DNA from: Streptomyces achromogenes
GTDB taxonomy: Bacteria; Actinomycetota; Actinomycetes; Streptomycetales; Streptomycetaceae
Direction: 5' to 3'
Assembly (NCBI RefSeq): GCF_030816715.1
Contig: NZ_JAUSYH010000001.1
Coordinates: 1,488,001 to 1,552,000, forward strand
Length of the DNA stretch: 64,000 nt
Shown here: positions 43,407 through 52,611 of the stretch, in pieces
How the letters are laid out: every line of letters begins with the position of its first letter
Numbering within the stretch: position 1 is the first letter of the stretch
Program-made: the position numbers and the translations under genes
Notes under the pieces: model-generated
Database searches by the model: none
Seen by the model: only the letters and a program-made list of their open reading frames with translations
What the model was told of the DNA's origin: nothing

Positions 43407-46400
43407 ATGGTCTCGTGGCCGCCGCAGCGCATCGGCGAGGCGTACATCGACGGGCAGTGGGTGAGCATGCCCCTGCGCGAGTCGACGCAGGTGACCATCA
43501 CCCGCGGCATCGGATCCGAGGGCAGCTCGGCACGCCCGGGCAGCATGACCGTGAAGGTCAACGACCCCGACGCGGTGTACAGCCCGCGCAACGTCGAGAG
43601 CGACCTGTACGGCAAGTTCGGCCGCGGCACCCCCTTCCGCTTCCGCGTCGGCGACGTCCCCGCCACGCCGGCCGCGACCATGACGGACACGTTCGCCCGC
43701 ACCGCGTCCAACGGCTGGGGCAGCGCCGACAGCGGGCAGACGTGGACGATCTACGACCCCGTAGGGGTGTCCCCGCCCGCGTCCGAGTACTCCGTGTCCG
43801 GCGGGGCCGCCAAGGTCACCACGTCCACCTACAACAGCGCCCGCTACATCACCACCAACGGCGCATCGTTCGGCGACTTCGAGGCCACCTTCACCATCGC
43901 CACCGACACCGTCCCCGTCGACAGCAGCGCCGAGGAAGGCGTCGCCTTCCCCGTCCTCCTGCGCGTCAACCGGACCGCCACGACGCTCTACATCGTCGAG
44001 ATCAACCTGCTCAACAACACCGGCCTCCCGGACAACGCGGGCCTGCGGGTGCTGCTCCTGGGCTCCCGCTTCGACTCCCTCAGCGCCGGTGCTCCGGTCG
44101 CCAACCACCGGCAGATCCCGTCCCTGAGCTACGCGGCCGGCAGCCGGCTGCGGGTGCGGGTGCGCTGCGAGGGGCCGGAGCTGCGCGCGCGGGTGTGGCC
44201 GGACGGCGAGGCCGAGCCGGGGCACTGGCACTGGCAGGGCTACGACGACACCTACACGGCCGGTGAGTTCGGCCTCGGCGCTTCCGTGCGCGGCGACGAC
44301 ACGCCCGTGCCCGTCACCGCGTCCTGGACCGACCTGACCATCCGCCCGCTGTCGGCGGCCGCCGACGCCGTGCGCATCAGCGGCGAGGTCGCCGCCGTTG
44401 ACCCCTACGAGCCCGAGTCAGGCCCCGCGTCGGGCTACGTCGACCTGGACGTAGCCGGCGTGCTGCGCCGCTACGACGGCCCGAGCAAACCGATCAAGTC
44501 GGCGCTGCGGCGGCGCCTGCAGAACTACGGGCCGGTGGCCTACTGGGCGTTCGAGGAAGGCGCCCAGGGCGACACCTACGTCGCCCAGGTCGGCGCGCAG
44601 TCCGCCGTCGGGCCGCTGCGCGTGTCGGGCCTGGACTTCGCCAAGGACACCACCCTCGTCGGCAGCGGACCGCTGCCCACGGTGCAGGCGGGCGGGCGGC
44701 TGCTGGCGTCCGGCATCACGGGCATGACGACGGGCTACTGGTCGGTCTACCTGATGGTCAAGCTCACCTCGAGCGGCTTCCCCACCGACGCGTCCAAGCA
44801 CCAGATCCTGCGGTTCGCCACCGCCAACACGACCCTCACGCTGTCCGCGCAGCTGTCGGGAGGCCAGCACTACCTGATGCTGGACGCGGTCGCCGCCGAC
44901 GGCACTGCCCTCGGCGTCACCGCCGGCGTCAGCCACGAGAGCATGGTCGCGGCCGGCCGGCTCGGCCTCCTCGACCGGTGGCAGCAGGTGAAGATCTACG
45001 CCGAGCCGTCCGGCGCGAACACCGCCTTCGTGCTGGCGCTCCTGGACCCCGACACCCTCGGGCTCACCAGCTCGGTCGGCGCGGTCGCGGTCAGCGCGGA
45101 CCGCGTGCGCTCCATCACCACGACGTTCGGGACCGGCGTCAAGGGCATGGGCATCGGCCACCTCACCATCTGGGGCATCGCCTTCAACTCGGCGTACACG
45201 TCCCTGACGACGTCGGCCGGCCCGGCCGTAGCTTTCGAGCTCGGCGCGCCCGGGCTGAAGGCGCGTGACTGGATGACCCTGCTCTCCTGCGACCAGGCCG
45301 CAGCCCTTGAGGCCTACGGCCCGGGCGAGACCGTGCTGGGGCCGTTCCCCGAGGGCAACTTCGTGTCCCTCGTGCGGGCGGCCGCCGACACCGATATGGG
45401 CCTCCTCGTCGAGCGGCGTGACCAGCTCGCCCTGCAGTACATCAGCCGCCAGTCCCTCTACAACCGGCCTGTCGACCTCGTCCTCGACTACTCCAGCGGC
45501 ATGGTGTTTGCGCCGTTCCAGCCGAAGGACGACGACAAAGCCCTCTTCAACCAGGTCACCGCCAGGCGTGCGAGCGGCAGCGAGGCCACCGCCGAGCTCA
45601 CCGAGGGCCCGCTGTCCACGCAGGCCCCGCCGGACGGCATCGGCATCAGCGACACCTCGGCCGACACCATCGTGCAGAGCGACGACCAGCTGCCCCACCA
45701 GGCCGGCTGGCGGCTGCACCTGGGCACGTGGGACGAGATGCGGGTCGCCAGCCTCACGCTGACGATGGCCAACGAGCGCCTGCGCGGCCTCCTCGACACG
45801 GTCCTCGCACTGCGTGAGGGCTCGCGCATCCGGGTCGTCAACACGCCGAAGCGGTACGGGCCCGACGGCTTCGACCTGCTGGTGCGCGGCATGAAGGAGA
45901 CGCACGCCGAGGGCGTCTTCGACGTCACCCTCAACTGCGTGCCCTACGGGCCGTACACGGTCGGCGCGGTCGCCGTCTACGAGGACTTCGAAGACACCAC
46001 CTACGCCGTCTCGTTCACCAACGGCGGCAACGCCTCCTGGGCGAGGTCGAGTGCCCACTTCAACAACGGCGGCTGGTCGCTGCGCTCCGGCTCGATCAGC
46101 AACAACCAGACCAGCGACTGGATCGTCAGCGTGCCGGCCGGGTCGACGGAGATGCGGTTCTGGTACTGGACGAGCAGCGAGGCCAGCGGCCCCGGCTTCG
46201 AGGGCGACCGGCTCCTGGTCCTCGTCGACGGGGCGCAGGTGCTGCGCGCGCAGGGCACCACCGGGTGGACGCAGAAGATCGTGTCGCTCGCCGGGGCCAG
46301 CACGGTGACCTTCCGGTACGCGAAGGACAACTCCTCGACGTCCGGCGAGGACGCCGTGCACATCGACGACCTGTCCTTCACCGGCCTGGCGCCGGTGAAG

Positions 46401-47276
46401 GCGGACACGGCCGGCTGCGAGGTCTACGCCGCGGCGTCGAGCACCGCGACCGCGCTGAGCGTGGTCACCACGCAGGGCCCGATCTGGACGCGGGACCCGG
46501 TCCAGCTCCCGGTCAACCTGAAGGTGGGCGGCGAGGAGGTGCAGGCAACGGCGATCGCCGGCTGGGCCACAGACGCGTTCGGCCGCACCGTGGCGAACGG
46601 CTGGGGCAGCGCCGACACCGGGCAGGCCTGGACCGTCGTCGGCGGCGCCGGCGCATCCGACTTCGCCGTCGGCTCCGGCTACGGCTCACACCTGCTCGGC
46701 ACCGTCGACGTCTCCCGCCGCTGCAGCATCGACCACACCCACCCCGACGTCGACGTCGTCGTCTCCGTCACCACCTCGGCGACCGCCACCGGAGGCTCCC
46801 TCTACGGCGGGCCCGTGGGCCGGTACATCGACAGCTCGAACTTGTACCACGCGCGGGTCGAGTTCACGACGGGCAACGCGGTCAACCTGGACCTGCGCAG
46901 GCGGGCCGTCGCCTCCGAGACGTCGCTCGGCACGTATGCGAGCGGCATCACGCACGTCGCCGGCACCTACGTGCGGGTGCGCCTGCAGGTCCAGGGCAGC
47001 AGGGTGCGCGCGAAACTCTGGGCGGCCTCGGCCACCGAGCCCGAGGCCTGGCACGTCGACATCATCGACACCGCCCTCACCACGTCGAACTTCGTGGGCT
47101 GCCGCTCCATCACCGCCGCCGGTAATACCAACGTCAGCCCGGTCGTGCGCTACGACCTCTTCGAGGTCCTCAACCCGCAAGTCATCACGGCCACCAGGTC
47201 CGTCAACGGGGCCGTCAAGGCACAGACCGCGGGCACGGCCGTGAGCCTGGCCCGACCCGCCATCGCCGCACTGTAA
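43407..47276 (+). CDS. Large tail protein with duplicated carbohydrate-binding-like modules
   Basis: 1289 aa. The N-terminus resembles distal-tail/tail-tip proteins (MVSWPPQRIGEAYIDGQWVS). Two related beta modules are seen at about 93-315 and 1055-1275, each starting D.F.RT..NGWGSAD.GQ.W and later containing RVR...G...RA..W....EP..WH. A LamG-like segment (about 370-605, YGPVAYWAFEEG) and a jelly-roll segment (about 855-995) lie between, with a tail-hub-like part at about 615-850. Probably mediates receptor binding; a separate Dit/Tal split was not seen. Confidence 0.85.
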   Translation: MVSWPPQRIGEAYIDGQWVSMPLRESTQVTITRGIGSEGSSARPGSMTVKVNDPDAVYSPRNVESDLYGKFGRGTPFRFRVGDVPATPAATMTDTFARTASNGWGSADSGQTWTIYDPVGVSPPASEYSVSGGAAKVTTSTYNSARYITTNGASFGDFEATFTIATDTVPVDSSAEEGVAFPVLLRVNRTATTLYIVEINLLNNTGLPDNAGLRVLLLGSRFDSLSAGAPVANHRQIPSLSYAAGSRLRVRVRCEGPELRARVWPDGEAEPGHWHWQGYDDTYTAGEFGLGASVRGDDTPVPVTASWTDLTIRPLSAAADAVRISGEVAAVDPYEPESGPASGYVDLDVAGVLRRYDGPSKPIKSALRRRLQNYGPVAYWAFEEGAQGDTYVAQVGAQSAVGPLRVSGLDFAKDTTLVGSGPLPTVQAGGRLLASGITGMTTGYWSVYLMVKLTSSGFPTDASKHQILRFATANTTLTLSAQLSGGQHYLMLDAVAADGTALGVTAGVSHESMVAAGRLGLLDRWQQVKIYAEPSGANTAFVLALLDPDTLGLTSSVGAVAVSADRVRSITTTFGTGVKGMGIGHLTIWGIAFNSAYTSLTTSAGPAVAFELGAPGLKARDWMTLLSCDQAAALEAYGPGETVLGPFPEGNFVSLVRAAADTDMGLLVERRDQLALQYISRQSLYNRPVDLVLDYSSGMVFAPFQPKDDDKALFNQVTARRASGSEATAELTEGPLSTQAPPDGIGISDTSADTIVQSDDQLPHQAGWRLHLGTWDEMRVASLTLTMANERLRGLLDTVLALREGSRIRVVNTPKRYGPDGFDLLVRGMKETHAEGVFDVTLNCVPYGPYTVGAVAVYEDFEDTTYAVSFTNGGNASWARSSAHFNNGGWSLRSGSISNNQTSDWIVSVPAGSTEMRFWYWTSSEASGPGFEGDRLLVLVDGAQVLRAQGTTGWTQKIVSLAGASTVTFRYAKDNSSTSGEDAVHIDDLSFTGLAPVKADTAGCEVYAAASSTATALSVVTTQGPIWTRDPVQLPVNLKVGGEEVQATAIAGWATDAFGRTVANGWGSADTGQAWTVVGGAGASDFAVGSGYGSHLLGTVDVSRRCSIDHTHPDVDVVVSVTTSATATGGSLYGGPVGRYIDSSNLYHARVEFTTGNAVNLDLRRRAVASETSLGTYASGITHVAGTYVRVRLQVQGSRVRAKLWAASATEPEAWHVDIIDTALTTSNFVGCRSITAAGNTNVSPVVRYDLFEVLNPQVITATRSVNGAVKAQTAGTAVSLARPAIAAL

Positions 47277-47285
47277 GGAGCATCC

Positions 47286-47717
47286 ATGGGGTTCCTGGCC
47301 GGTGACACGCTCACCGCGGAACGTCTCAACAGGCTGCGCACCAAGACCGACGGGGCGATCGGGTCCAGCGTCGTCGCCGCCTCCTCGACCAACGCAGACG
47401 TTCCGTCCGCCACGGTCACCATGACCACCGAGACCGCGGCCGACTACAAGGTCATCTGCGTGTGGGACTTCGTCGCGACCGGAGCGCCGGCGGCGTCATC
47501 GAACGGCCGCCTGGTGATCGACGGTGTCTCACAGAGCCCGCTCGCGGTGTTCAACGCCAGCGGCGCTGGCGACCGGGACACGATCACCCAGGTGTACGAG
47601 GGCACCCTGAGCGCGGCCGGCAGCCACACCTTCAAGCTCATCGCGAGCACGTCGACCGTCACCACGGTGCAGGGCGTGAACTCCTCCGTCACGGTCGACA
47701 TCAAGGAGATCGTCTGA
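47286..47717 (+). CDS. Minor tail/fibre protein
   Basis: 143 aa. It starts MGFLAGDTLTAERLNRLRTK, the usual beginning of short Streptomyces phage tail proteins after the tail-tip gene, then a beta-sandwich (DYKVICVWDFVATGAPAASS). AAGGAG precedes the ATG. Confidence 0.78.
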   Translation: MGFLAGDTLTAERLNRLRTKTDGAIGSSVVAASSTNADVPSATVTMTTETAADYKVICVWDFVATGAPAASSNGRLVIDGVSQSPLAVFNASGAGDRDTITQVYEGTLSAAGSHTFKLIASTSTVTTVQGVNSSVTVDIKEIV

Positions 47718-47743
47718 CCGGTCCCCGCCACACCCACTCCAGT

Positions 47744-47767
47744 CCCGCGCCGCCGGCACGGGGCTTT
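47744..47767 (+). terminator. Hairpin before the lysis cassette
   Basis: CCCGCGCCG followed closely by CGGCACGGG and then CTTT gives a compact GC stem; CCCCG at 47723 can pair alternatively with CGGGG. It sits between the tail genes and the endolysin. Confidence 0.42.
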
Positions 47768-47787
47768 CTCTATGCCCTGGAGGGCTC

Positions 47788-48876
47788 ATGAAGCTGATCG
47801 TCAGATCGGCCTGGGGGGCGCGCCCGTCCCGCTACGACCTGGTCTACATCGCCGGCACCGAGGGCGTGAAGATCCATTACGAGGGGACCTACGTCCCCAA
47901 GTCGCTCGCGGCCGCGGACGCGCACGGCTCCTGCCCCGGCCACGTGCGCGACATCCAGGCCAGCCACCTCGCCAACACCAAGGAGGACTACAGCGACATC
48001 GCCTACAACGCGATGGTCTGCCCGCACGGCAGCGTCTTCGAGGGGCGAGGGCTACACCGCAAGACGGGCGCGAACGGCAACCAGCCGCTGAACGCCAAGG
48101 ACTACGCGGTGTGCGCGATGCTCGGCGACTCCGGTCTCGTGCAGCCGACGAACGCGATGCTCGACGGCCTGGTCGACGCCGTCCAGTGGCTGCGGTCCGG
48201 GGGCGGTGCGGGCGGCGAGATCCTCGGGCACCGTGACGGGTACGCGACCTCGTGCCCGGGCGACCCGCTGTACGCGTGGGTGAAGGCCGGCGCGCACCGG
48301 CCGGACGGGACGCCCCCCGGCGGTGCGGGTGGCGGGTCGTCGATCGCCCGCTACCAGGTCGTCATCAACGAGCTGGCGTACGGGTACGGCGCGGAGGGCG
48401 CGCACGTCACCGCCGTCGGGCGGGCGCTCGTCGCCGCAGGGTTCGGCCGGCACTACACCGAGGGGCCCGGGCCGCGGTGGACCGACGCAGACACCAGGTG
48501 CTTCTCGGACTTCCAGGTGAGCCTCGGCTACCGGGGCACGGCCCCGCATGAGGACGCCGACGGCGTGCCCGGCCCGGTCAGCCTGCAGAAGCTCCTCGGT
48601 CACCTCCCCGGCAAGGCCCCGTCGAAGGTGCCGGTGTTTCCCGGACGGTCCGCGTTCGTCCTGGGCAAGTCGAACCCGGCCGTCACGACCTTGGACGGCG
48701 GCCTGGTCCGGAAGGGCTACGCCCGCCACCACGCAGGCGCGACCTACACGCCGGGACCGCTGTTCAGCGAGAACACCCGCCTGAACGTGGCCGACTTCCA
48801 GCGCGCCACCCCGGCTCTCGCCGGCGACGCGGACGGCTACCCGGGCCCGCTCACCTGGAAGCTCCTCCTCTCCTGA
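47788..48876 (+). CDS. Endolysin: PGRP-type amidase with two peptidoglycan-binding modules
   Basis: 362 aa. N-acetylmuramoyl-L-alanine amidase domain about 1-168 with zinc ligands His30 (VKIHYEG), His148 (LGHRDG) and Cys156 (TSCPGDPLY). After a Gly-rich linker, two related helical modules (about 188-275 and 285-362), each ending DADG.PGP...KLL, bind peptidoglycan. It cleaves host wall at lysis. GGAGGG precedes the ATG. Confidence 0.94.
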   Translation: MKLIVRSAWGARPSRYDLVYIAGTEGVKIHYEGTYVPKSLAAADAHGSCPGHVRDIQASHLANTKEDYSDIAYNAMVCPHGSVFEGRGLHRKTGANGNQPLNAKDYAVCAMLGDSGLVQPTNAMLDGLVDAVQWLRSGGGAGGEILGHRDGYATSCPGDPLYAWVKAGAHRPDGTPPGGAGGGSSIARYQVVINELAYGYGAEGAHVTAVGRALVAAGFGRHYTEGPGPRWTDADTRCFSDFQVSLGYRGTAPHEDADGVPGPVSLQKLLGHLPGKAPSKVPVFPGRSAFVLGKSNPAVTTLDGGLVRKGYARHHAGATYTPGPLFSENTRLNVADFQRATPALAGDADGYPGPLTWKLLLS

Positions 48877-48888
48877 AAGGTCTGGCCC

Positions 48889-49212
48889 ATGCCCAGCAAC
48901 CTGTTCGTCTCGATGATGCGGACGTTCGTCCCGATCGTCGCCGCCCTCGTCCTCAGCTGGACCGGACGCCTGGGGATCCCGGTCGACAGCAACGCCGCGG
49001 CGAGCGCTGTGGCGCTCGGTCTCGCCGCCGTCTACTACCTGGTCTTCCGGGGGCTGGAGTGGCTGGCCGCGCGCTTGTCCTGGGCGCCGTTGCAACGCGC
49101 CGCCGGCATCTTCCTCGGCTGGGCTCAGCCGCCGGTGTACGGCGGCAAGGACGACGACGTCCGTGCTGCGCTGAAGCGGGCGGAGAACGGGGGCGGGGGC
49201 AGCGCCTCCTGA
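48889..49212 (+). CDS. Holin-like membrane protein
   Basis: 107 aa directly after the endolysin. Two transmembrane helices (about 8-25 and 38-56) and a charged C-terminus (KDDDVRAALKRAENG) fit actinophage holins, which release endolysin to the wall. Confidence 0.8.
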   Translation: MPSNLFVSMMRTFVPIVAALVLSWTGRLGIPVDSNAAASAVALGLAAVYYLVFRGLEWLAARLSWAPLQRAAGIFLGWAQPPVYGGKDDDVRAALKRAENGGGGSAS

Positions 49213-49241
49213 CGTCCCACGGCACGACCTGAGGAGCCACC

Positions 49242-49505
49242 TTGGACGCGACCACCCTCGGAACCCTGCTCGTCGGTGTGGGGGCGGTGGTCGGTGCGGT
49301 GGTGACGTACCTCGGTAAGCGGTCCGAGACTGCCCTGACCGGTTACAGCTCGCTCACCACCGACCTGCAGGAAGAGCGGGACCGGCTCGACCGCAAGGTG
49401 AGCGAGCTGAACGCCGAGCTCGCCCAGCAGGCGGCGCTGCGGGCCGCAGACCAGGCGGAGATAGCCCGGCTCCGCGCCCAGATCCCACCCGGAGGAACCC
49501 CGTGA
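49242..49505 (+). CDS. Small membrane/coiled-coil lysis-region protein
   Basis: 87 aa, TTG start with GAGGAG upstream. An N-terminal membrane helix ([20 protein letters not shown]) is followed by a coiled coil ([20 protein letters not shown]). It may be a second holin or a spanin-like helper; coupled to the next gene by GTGA. Confidence 0.72.
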   Translation: MDATTLGTLLVGVGAVVGAVVTYLGKRSETALTGYSSLTTDLQEERDRLDRKVSELNAELAQQAALRAADQAEIARLRAQIPPGGTP

Positions 49506-50173
49506 CCCGTACCGAACGGGCACTGGCCCGACGCTGGCGTCCGCTGACGCTGCTGTGCTGGCTGATCGCGCTGTCCGGCGCGGTCATCATCATCTGGGCG
49601 CGCATCGACGCCGAGACGTCCCGCGCCGACGAGCTGGCCGCGGAGGCCGACCGGCGGGGCCAGGCCGTCAGCACGCTCGCCACGGACGTACGGCAGTTGC
49701 GCACGCAGGTGTCGGGGGAGGGGCAGACGCCTGTCGCTCCGGACCCGTCCGACGCAGTCGACGACCTGCCCGCGCGGGCCGAGGTGCCCGTGCCGATCCC
49801 GGGCCCCAAGGGCGACCCGGGACGCCCGGGCAAGGACGGCGAGCCGGGCACCGCCGGGCCAACCGGCGCGCCCGGAGCGGCGGGCCGGGACGGGGCTCCC
49901 GGCACCGACGGCGCGCAAGGCCCGCAGGGGGAACCGGGACCGGCGGGCGAGCAGGGGCCGGCGGGTGAGCAGGGGGCGCGCGGCGAGACGGGCCCTCGCG
50001 GCGAGCAGGGACCACCCGGGCCTCCGTGCCCCGCCGGCTACAGCCTGCAGACACCCGCCTGGGATCCGGACGCGCTGGTCTGCCGCCGCGACGACGCCCC
50101 CGACCCGGGCGGCAGCACACCATCGGCGCCGCTCGCCGCCGGCCTCGACCCCACACGCCGCCAGTACCCATGA
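49502..50173 (+). CDS. Membrane-anchored collagen-like protein
   Basis: 223 aa, GTG start. A transmembrane helix (about 15-33) is followed by a helical stalk (about 38-70), then 25 uninterrupted Gly-X-Y triplets from residue 101 to 175, and a Cys-containing C-terminal head. Collagen-like stretches trimerise; here the protein would project from the membrane. Position after the holin genes suggests a lysis or virion role. Confidence 0.85.
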   Translation: MTRTERALARRWRPLTLLCWLIALSGAVIIIWARIDAETSRADELAAEADRRGQAVSTLATDVRQLRTQVSGEGQTPVAPDPSDAVDDLPARAEVPVPIPGPKGDPGRPGKDGEPGTAGPTGAPGAAGRDGAPGTDGAQGPQGEPGPAGEQGPAGEQGARGETGPRGEQGPPGPPCPAGYSLQTPAWDPDALVCRRDDAPDPGGSTPSAPLAAGLDPTRRQYP

Positions 50174-50178
50174 CAGAC

Positions 50179-50218
50179 GCCCCCTGTACGGCCCCATACG
50201 GGCCGTGCAGGGGGCTTT
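50179..50218 (+). terminator. Strong terminator of the late operon
   Basis: A 16-bp stem (50179-50194 with 50200-50215, one G-T pair) with loop CATAC, followed by TTT. It lies 5 bp after the collagen-like gene and ends the late transcription unit. Confidence 0.82.
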
Positions 50219-50253
50219 CTCGCGTTCGGTGCGTTGCTGTCGGCAGGGGCCGC

Positions 50254-50259
50254 TATCCT
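50254..50259 (+). promoter_or_regulatory. Possible -10 element TATCCT
   Basis: TATCCT lies downstream of the late terminator and ahead of the next gene; no -35 with good spacing is obvious (TTGCTG is only 14 nt away). A 9-bp hairpin, ACGCCCCCG/CGGGGGCGT at 50268-50297, follows in the leader. Confidence 0.35.
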
Positions 50260-50327
50260 CGTGGCACACGCCCCCGAGGCCCGACACCCGGGGGCGTCGT
50301 GCTGTCGAGATCATGGAAGCTGGAGTC

Positions 50328-50789
50328 ATGGCGCGCTGGAGTCTGCAGTATTACCTCGGCACGCCGGCGCGCCCGCGGTCCGTTGACGTCGAGCTCGACG
50401 ACATCCTCGGCGAGGGCATCGCCGCGGCGCACGAGTACGTCCGCAAGGTGAGCGACGGTGCCGGCACTCTGCGGGAGGCCGTGCTCCTGGTCGACGAGGA
50501 GCCCGCCGAGGACCCGCTGGACGGCGGCCCCACGATCCCGCTGTGGATCACGTACGTGCCGTACCGGCCGGAGGCGGACCCGGATGCCGACGAGGCTGAG
50601 GCCGAGCCTCCTCGCCGCGAGGTGTTCCACCTGCCCGCCCGGCTCTTCGAGACGAGGGTGAACGCCAAGGGTGTCGCCTCCTACGACAGCCCGGCGCTGG
50701 GGTACCTGCAGCTGGCGATCCGCCAGCGTCTGGCCGACGGACGTGAAGGCACCATCCGCAGCGTGGATCTCAAGGAGACCGCGGACTAG
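50328..50789 (+). CDS. Prophage right-end protein, unknown function
   Basis: 153 aa, TGGAG upstream of ATG (an ATG five codons earlier is possible). Acidic (PEADPDADEAEAEPP) with alpha/beta character; no family recognised. It is separately transcribed after the late terminator, as expected for a lysogenic cargo gene. Its stop overlaps the stop of the convergent regulator by two bases (CTAG). Confidence 0.7.
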   Translation: MARWSLQYYLGTPARPRSVDVELDDILGEGIAAAHEYVRKVSDGAGTLREAVLLVDEEPAEDPLDGGPTIPLWITYVPYRPEADPDADEAEAEPPRREVFHLPARLFETRVNAKGVASYDSPALGYLQLAIRQRLADGREGTIRSVDLKETAD

Positions 50790-51832
50790 GACCGCCTCGC
50801 GGCGTCGTCCAGCCGCGCCTGGTAGTAGGCGTGATCCCGTGGGAAGGCCACGAGCGACGGCAGCGCAGTCCGGAAACCGTCGGCGGCATCCCGCCACCGC
50901 TGGCATGCGTACGCGGCATCGGCGACCTGCAGCCTGGCGCGCGTCGGGTCGAGCCAGTACAGCCAGCCCGGACGCTCCTCCTCGGCCGGCACCCGCAGCG
51001 CCAGCTTGCAGGCCTCCTCGGCGAGCCGGCTGGCCCGGTCCCGCTCGCCGACCTGCGCGGCCGCCATGGCCTCTTGGTGCACCGCGGCAGCCTCGGCTGC
51101 AGGGGACAGGGTGCGGGGGCCCACGTAGCGCGCGGCCTCGGCGGTGCGTAGGGCTCGGACCGGGTCTCCGTGGCTCAGGGAGTAGTAGGCGCGGATGCGC
51201 TGCGCCCAGGACGCCATGTCGGCATGGCCGCCGTCGACGGCCCAGCCGTGTGCGAGGTCGATCCATGCCAGCGCCGGCCCGCGCTGCTCGGACTGCCAGG
51301 CCACCCAGGACAGCCAGTGCGCGTGCTCGGCGGCGAGCAGCATGAGCCGGTCTGCAGCGGCCCCGGCCGCATGGGGGATGAGCCCGGTCACCGCGTCGAG
51401 CTGCTGGCGCACGATGCCCCACAGCGCTGTGCCGAGGACCTCGTCCTCTGCGCGCCGGTGCTGGGCGAGCACGCGGGCGATCCAGTCGGCGGTGCGCAGG
51501 TCGGCGCGGCCTGCCGAGTGGGCGTGGGCGATGCGTTCACGCAGCTCGGCCTGTGGCGCCCACGCATCGGGCCCCTGTGGTCTCGGGACCCCGGTCAGTT
51601 CTTCCGGCACGTGCAGCCCTTCGGTGATGCGGGCCATGAGCTCGGCTGAGGTGACCTGCCGGCGGCCCGATTCGATCGCGGAGATGTGGGGCTGCGGCAT
51701 GCCCACGATCGGCTCGAGGCCCCGCTGAGAGAGGCCTGCGGCGCGCCGGTATTCGCGGAGGATGGCAGCCCAGTCCTGGCGTGCCCAAGCGGCACGGAGA
51801 CGGACATCTGCCCAGACTTCCCGACTAGCCAT
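50786..51832 (-). CDS. XRE regulator with C-terminal helical (TPR-like) domain
   Basis: 348 aa. The HTH is at about 20-75 (LREYRRAAGLSQRGLEPIVG, MPQPHISAIESGRRQVTSAE). The rest is helical-repeat-like, with AWIDLAHGWAVDGGHADMAS and AEAARYVGPRTLSPAAEAAA segments resembling TPR regulators. The ATG at 51832 lies beside a perfect palindrome. Such regulators respond to a ligand through the TPR domain; none is known here. Divergent from the 51938 operon. Confidence 0.82.
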   Translation of the reverse strand: MASREVWADVRLRAAWARQDWAAILREYRRAAGLSQRGLEPIVGMPQPHISAIESGRRQVTSAELMARITEGLHVPEELTGVPRPQGPDAWAPQAELRERIAHAHSAGRADLRTADWIARVLAQHRRAEDEVLGTALWGIVRQQLDAVTGLIPHAAGAAADRLMLLAAEHAHWLSWVAWQSEQRGPALAWIDLAHGWAVDGGHADMASWAQRIRAYYSLSHGDPVRALRTAEAARYVGPRTLSPAAEAAAVHQEAMAAAQVGERDRASRLAEEACKLALRVPAEEERPGWLYWLDPTRARLQVADAAYACQRWRDAADGFRTALPSLVAFPRDHAYYQARLDDAARRS

Positions 51833-51851
51833 AAGGGGACGATACGCCGGG

Positions 51852-51870
51852 CGATACACAGTGTGTATCG
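51852..51870. promoter_or_regulatory. 19-bp perfect palindrome, candidate operator
   Basis: CGATACACA-G-TGTGTATCG, with a further CGATACG half-site at 51840-51846, in the 105-bp spacer between the XRE regulator and the divergent operon. Very likely the regulator's binding site, autorepressing and controlling the neighbour. Confidence 0.75.
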
Positions 51871-51937
51871 GATCGCTCACGGATCTTGCCGACCATGACG
51901 ACTCAGCCATCCCGAGTCGGGTCGGAAGGAAAGAACG

Positions 51938-52501
51938 ATGCCCCACCACGCACCGTCGTTGATGCAGACGGACCCCTGCACAGACCCCGAAGAGACAGCT
52001 GCGGACTGGCTGCTGAAGACGCTGCCCGAGCAGGCCCACGCCCGCATCCTCTCGCTGTGGCAGCGCAAGCTGACGGCCATGCTGCCGCTCGGCGAGGGGC
52101 TGTCCGCGGTGAGGATCCCGAGCGCGCCGCTCCGTACGCTGACGGGTCAGCCCGAAACGCCGTCCGCCGCCATCGACGAGTACCTCGCGCGCGCCCTCGA
52201 GGGCGGCCCCGTCATCTGCGACCCCGCCAGCCTGCACTACTACGTCATCATCCCGTCAGGCCTGCCCGCCGCCTGGCACCGGGCCGCCGCCGCCTGGCGG
52301 GAGCTCGGCATCATCTACCAGGGCGACGGCTCATGGGTGGGCGTGCCCGGTCCGGCGCGCGACGCCCTCGATCCGGACACCTACAGCCTGTACTGGGCGG
52401 TGCCTGTGGCCGACCCGCCGGCGCCGTGCGACCCGTCCCTGATGGCCCGCCTCGGTGCTGACCTGTACCGCGCCGTCACCCACCGGGAGCCGCCGCGATG
52501 A
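51938..52501 (+). CDS. Right-end cargo protein, unknown function
   Basis: 187 aa, GGAAGGAAAG upstream. It contains GGPVICDPASLHYYVIIPSG and LGIIYQGDGSWVGVPGPARD, a pattern seen in uncharacterised Streptomyces proteins encoded near XRE regulators. No catalytic motif was recognised. First gene of the three-gene operon. Confidence 0.75.
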   Translation: MPHHAPSLMQTDPCTDPEETAADWLLKTLPEQAHARILSLWQRKLTAMLPLGEGLSAVRIPSAPLRTLTGQPETPSAAIDEYLARALEGGPVICDPASLHYYVIIPSGLPAAWHRAAAAWRELGIIYQGDGSWVGVPGPARDALDPDTYSLYWAVPVADPPAPCDPSLMARLGADLYRAVTHREPPR

Positions 52502-52611
52502 GCCGACGACGGATCGACTGGCGCGCCGTGACCTACCTCGCGGTGCTGCTCGTCCTGGGGGTCGCGCTGGTGTGGGGGATCCTCAACTGCGGATGCCCGG
52601 AGGGGGCATGA
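52498..52611 (+). CDS. 37-aa membrane peptide
   Basis: ATGA overlap with both neighbours. A basic start (MSRRRIDWRAV), one membrane helix (TYLAVLLVLGVALVWGIL) and a short tail ending NCGCPEGA. Too short to be chance given its coupling on both sides. Might be a small inhibitor, toxin or secreted signal; function unknown. Confidence 0.65.
   Translation: MSRRRIDWRAVTYLAVLLVLGVALVWGILNCGCPEGA

Noticed and set aside
41775..44231. Minus-strand 818-codon open frame opposite the tape measure and tail genes
   Set aside because: Low-complexity antisense shadow; the plus strand carries the conserved phage genes.
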